Below are positions 51,719-53,457 of a stretch of 53,457 nt of DNA, one piece after another. Every line of letters starts with the position of its first letter. Within the stretch, counting starts at the first letter, position 1. Under the pieces are notes generated by a model. That model was not told the DNA's origin. It was given only the letters and a program-made list of their open reading frames with translations, and made no database searches. The position numbers and the translations under genes are program-made. The stretch is from Fundicoccus_A sp052115865 (GTDB taxonomy: Bacteria; Bacillota; Bacilli; Lactobacillales; Aerococcaceae): NCBI RefSeq assembly GCF_052115865.1, contig NZ_JBQKME010000014.1:1-53457 (forward strand), read 5' to 3'.

Positions 51719-53206
51719 CTAGATAAAATCTTCACCATTCATTTCAATATCATTTTGAATCTTATTGCGAATTGACTGAATACTATTCATTTTTTCATCA
51801 TACAGACGTTGTGATAAGTCTACTGGGTATTGTTCTGGGTTTAAAATACGCTTGTATTCATCCCATAACTTTAAAATAACCGTCGAAGCGTAATCTTTAA
51901 TGGATTTTAGATCTGGTAATTCATAAACTAATTCACCATTTTTAAAGATATCCACCAATATCGGCTTAGCGGTATAATCCGTCACTGTCTTATTAATATA
52001 GGTGTGAACCGGATGGAACATAAAGAGTGAATCTTGTAAATCTGGCCTTTCATCTTCCAAAGCAACATAATCACCTTCGGATTTCCCATCACTATTACGT
52101 GTAATTCTCCAGACTTGTTTTACACCTGGTGTAGACATTTTAGAAGCATTGCTAGAAATTTTCATAGTTGGTACCATTTCACCTTTACTATTTTCAATAC
52201 TTACTAATTTGTATACCCCACCAAGTGAGGGTTGATCAAAGGCGGTAATGATTTTAGTCCCTACACCCCAATCATCAATCTTAGCCCCTTGCATGATTAA
52301 GTTTAAAATTGTCAATTCGTCCAAATCATTCGATGCGATAATATGAGCCTCTGTAAATCCTGCTTCATCTAACTGTTCACGAATTTTTTTAGATTGATAA
52401 GCCATATCCCCAGAATCAATCCGAACGCCGACAAAGTTAATCTTATCACCCATTTCTTTGGCAACACGAATCGCATTTGGTACACCAGAACGTAAAGTGT
52501 CATAAGTATCAACAAGAAATACCACATCTTTATGCGTTTCAGCATAAGCTTTAAAGGCACGATACTCATCGCGGTAAGCTTGAACCAATGAATGCGCATG
52601 CGTACCACTTACAGGAATACCAAATAATTTCCCTGCACGAACATTACTGGTTGAATCAAAACCACCAATATAAGATGCACGCGTTCCCCATAAAGCAGCT
52701 TCCATTTCTTGTGCTCGACGAGTCCCAAATTCCGATAACTTGTCATCCTTTCCTACCACTTGACGCATTCTTGACGCTTTTGTGGCAATCAAAGTTTGAT
52801 AATTAACAATATTCAACATAGCCGTTTCAATCAATTGACATTGCCCTAATGGTCCTTCAACTTGAATCAACGGTTCGTTAGCAAAGCATAGCTCCCCTTC
52901 AACCATTGAACGAATGGAAGCAGTAAATTTAAAGTTTTTCAAATAGTCTAAAAACTCTTCTGAATAAATATCGAGCTCCTTTAAATAAGCTAAATCTGTT
53001 TCTGTAAAGCGAAAAGATTGGATGTATTGAACCACTCGCTCTAAACCGGCAAAGATAGCATAGCCATTTTTAAAAGGATTTTCACGAAAATAAAGCTCAA
53101 AAACAGCGTTGCGGTTATCAATACCTTTTTCCCAGTATGTTTTCAACATATTAATTTGATACAAGTCTGTATGTAACGACAAACTATCATCTGTATAATT
53201 AAACAT
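51719..53206 (-). CDS. pncB: Nicotinate phosphoribosyltransferase
   Basis: Joins nicotinate to PRPP to give nicotinate mononucleotide. 495 residues of the long firmicute type: LHTDLYQINMLKTYW at the start, EFGTRRAQ, GTHAHSLVQAY (catalytic His region), IDSGDMAYQSKKIR and ASNDLDELTI. ATG 53206 (MFNYTDD) has GAGGG at 9 nt; a TTG at 53212 lies too close. Heads pncB-nadE. The IS end lies 140 bp upstream. Confidence 0.95.
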   Translation of the reverse strand: MFNYTDDSLSLHTDLYQINMLKTYWEKGIDNRNAVFELYFRENPFKNGYAIFAGLERVVQYIQSFRFTETDLAYLKELDIYSEEFLDYLKNFKFTASIRSMVEGELCFANEPLIQVEGPLGQCQLIETAMLNIVNYQTLIATKASRMRQVVGKDDKLSEFGTRRAQEMEAALWGTRASYIGGFDSTSNVRAGKLFGIPVSGTHAHSLVQAYRDEYRAFKAYAETHKDVVFLVDTYDTLRSGVPNAIRVAKEMGDKINFVGVRIDSGDMAYQSKKIREQLDEAGFTEAHIIASNDLDELTILNLIMQGAKIDDWGVGTKIITAFDQPSLGGVYKLVSIENSKGEMVPTMKISSNASKMSTPGVKQVWRITRNSDGKSEGDYVALEDERPDLQDSLFMFHPVHTYINKTVTDYTAKPILVDIFKNGELVYELPDLKSIKDYASTVILKLWDEYKRILNPEQYPVDLSQRLYDEKMNSIQSIRNKIQNDIEMNGEDFI

Positions 53207-53346
53207 AAACAAACACCCTCACTATATAAATTTACCATCTTTTCAGTTGCTCATATTGTAACATAAAACCAGTTGAAAACCTTATAATAACATAAGCTGA
53301 ATGACGCTTATACTCGAAATAAAAAAAGACCAAGTAGCAATAAAGC

Positions 53347-53457
53347 TGAACTGCCCCCTGTCAAGTAGACAGGTAAATAAACAAAATATTTGTGCCATGT
53401 ATGATGTCTTATCATACATGGTATTTTTTTATGCCGGTATCTTTAATCCCATACTCA
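53347..53457 (-). mobile_element. Right end of the same IS, inverted (right copy)
   Basis: Reverse complement of 49-159 with a single mismatch (53394). Terminal repeat TGAACTG starts at 53347. The element reads leftward with its 3' end facing into the window, opposite to the left copy, so both IS bodies lie outside. Confidence 0.85.
53429..53457 (-). pseudogene. IS3-type transposase, last codons only (cut by window edge)
   Basis: Nine codons (SMGLKIPA and stop at 53429-53431), identical to the end of the left copy. Confidence 0.6.

Overview
The window is chromosomal DNA of a low-GC Gram-positive bacterium. The gene content points to order Lactobacillales, perhaps Carnobacteriaceae or Aerococcaceae: arginine deiminase, a LiaX/PspC/YvlD envelope-stress operon, TagO, ComFA/ComFC, WhiA-YvcK-RapZ, and many TTG/GTG starts behind AGGAGG-type ribosome sites. 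The genus cannot be fixed from sequence reading alone. No tRNA, rRNA, CRISPR array or prophage was seen. Almost every gene lies on the minus strand; only tyrS and the yigZ-type gene are on plus. Much of the order (liaX/yvl - hprK - lgt - gpsA; rapZ - yvcK - whiA; degV - comFA - comFC - hpf - secA - prfB - ftsE - ftsX) matches the ancestral Bacillus/Lactobacillales backbone.

Layout. 1-159: right end of an IS3-type element. 199-1848: secreted PcsB/SagA-like NlpC/P60 peptidoglycan hydrolase with an acidic tandem-repeat linker. 2225-3490: tyrS. 3546-4778: orphan arcA. 4914-10487: oligopeptide transporter oppABCDF. 10674-11564: flavodoxin-fold oxidoreductase and a small protein. 11661-15020: membrane protein with SWSEPEY repeats behind an OmpR-type two-component system. 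15243-15638: second single-stranded-DNA-binding protein. 15727-18580: rapZ-yvcK-whiA. 18794-24559: pgcA, trxB, gpsA, lgt, hprK. 24706-27377: liaX-like envelope-stress operon. 27640-30459: uvrA with an SOS box. 30710-30827: three GC-rich hairpin repeats. 30944-38094: phosphate module (pstS, phoU, pstBAC, phoR, phoP; coordinates ascending). 38203-43486: ftsX, ftsE, prfB (programmed frameshift), secA. 43701-46679: hpf, comFC, comFA. 46883-49795: luciferase-like oxidoreductase, degV, yigZ. 49800-53206: tagO, nadE, pncB. 53347-53457: an inverted copy of the same IS end.

How the genes work together. PhoPR and the pst genes form a phosphate-starvation circuit: TTTACA direct repeats with an exact 11-bp period lie before both pstC and pstS. 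FtsE/FtsX is the usual membrane partner that activates PcsB-type hydrolases, and such a hydrolase is encoded at the left edge. TagO starts wall teichoic acid synthesis. ComFA/ComFC and the small SSB share a nearly identical upstream element that looks like a competence-sigma promoter.

Main discovery. The phosphate-binding protein PstS is circularly permuted. The half that is normally C-terminal directly follows the signal peptide, and the half that is normally N-terminal comes last, joined by a roughly 50-residue Glu/Thr-rich linker. It also lacks a lipobox cysteine, as does OppA, although lgt is present. Other points of interest are the hairpin repeats at 30710-30827, the shared competence promoter, and the 53-kb segment bounded by inverted IS ends.
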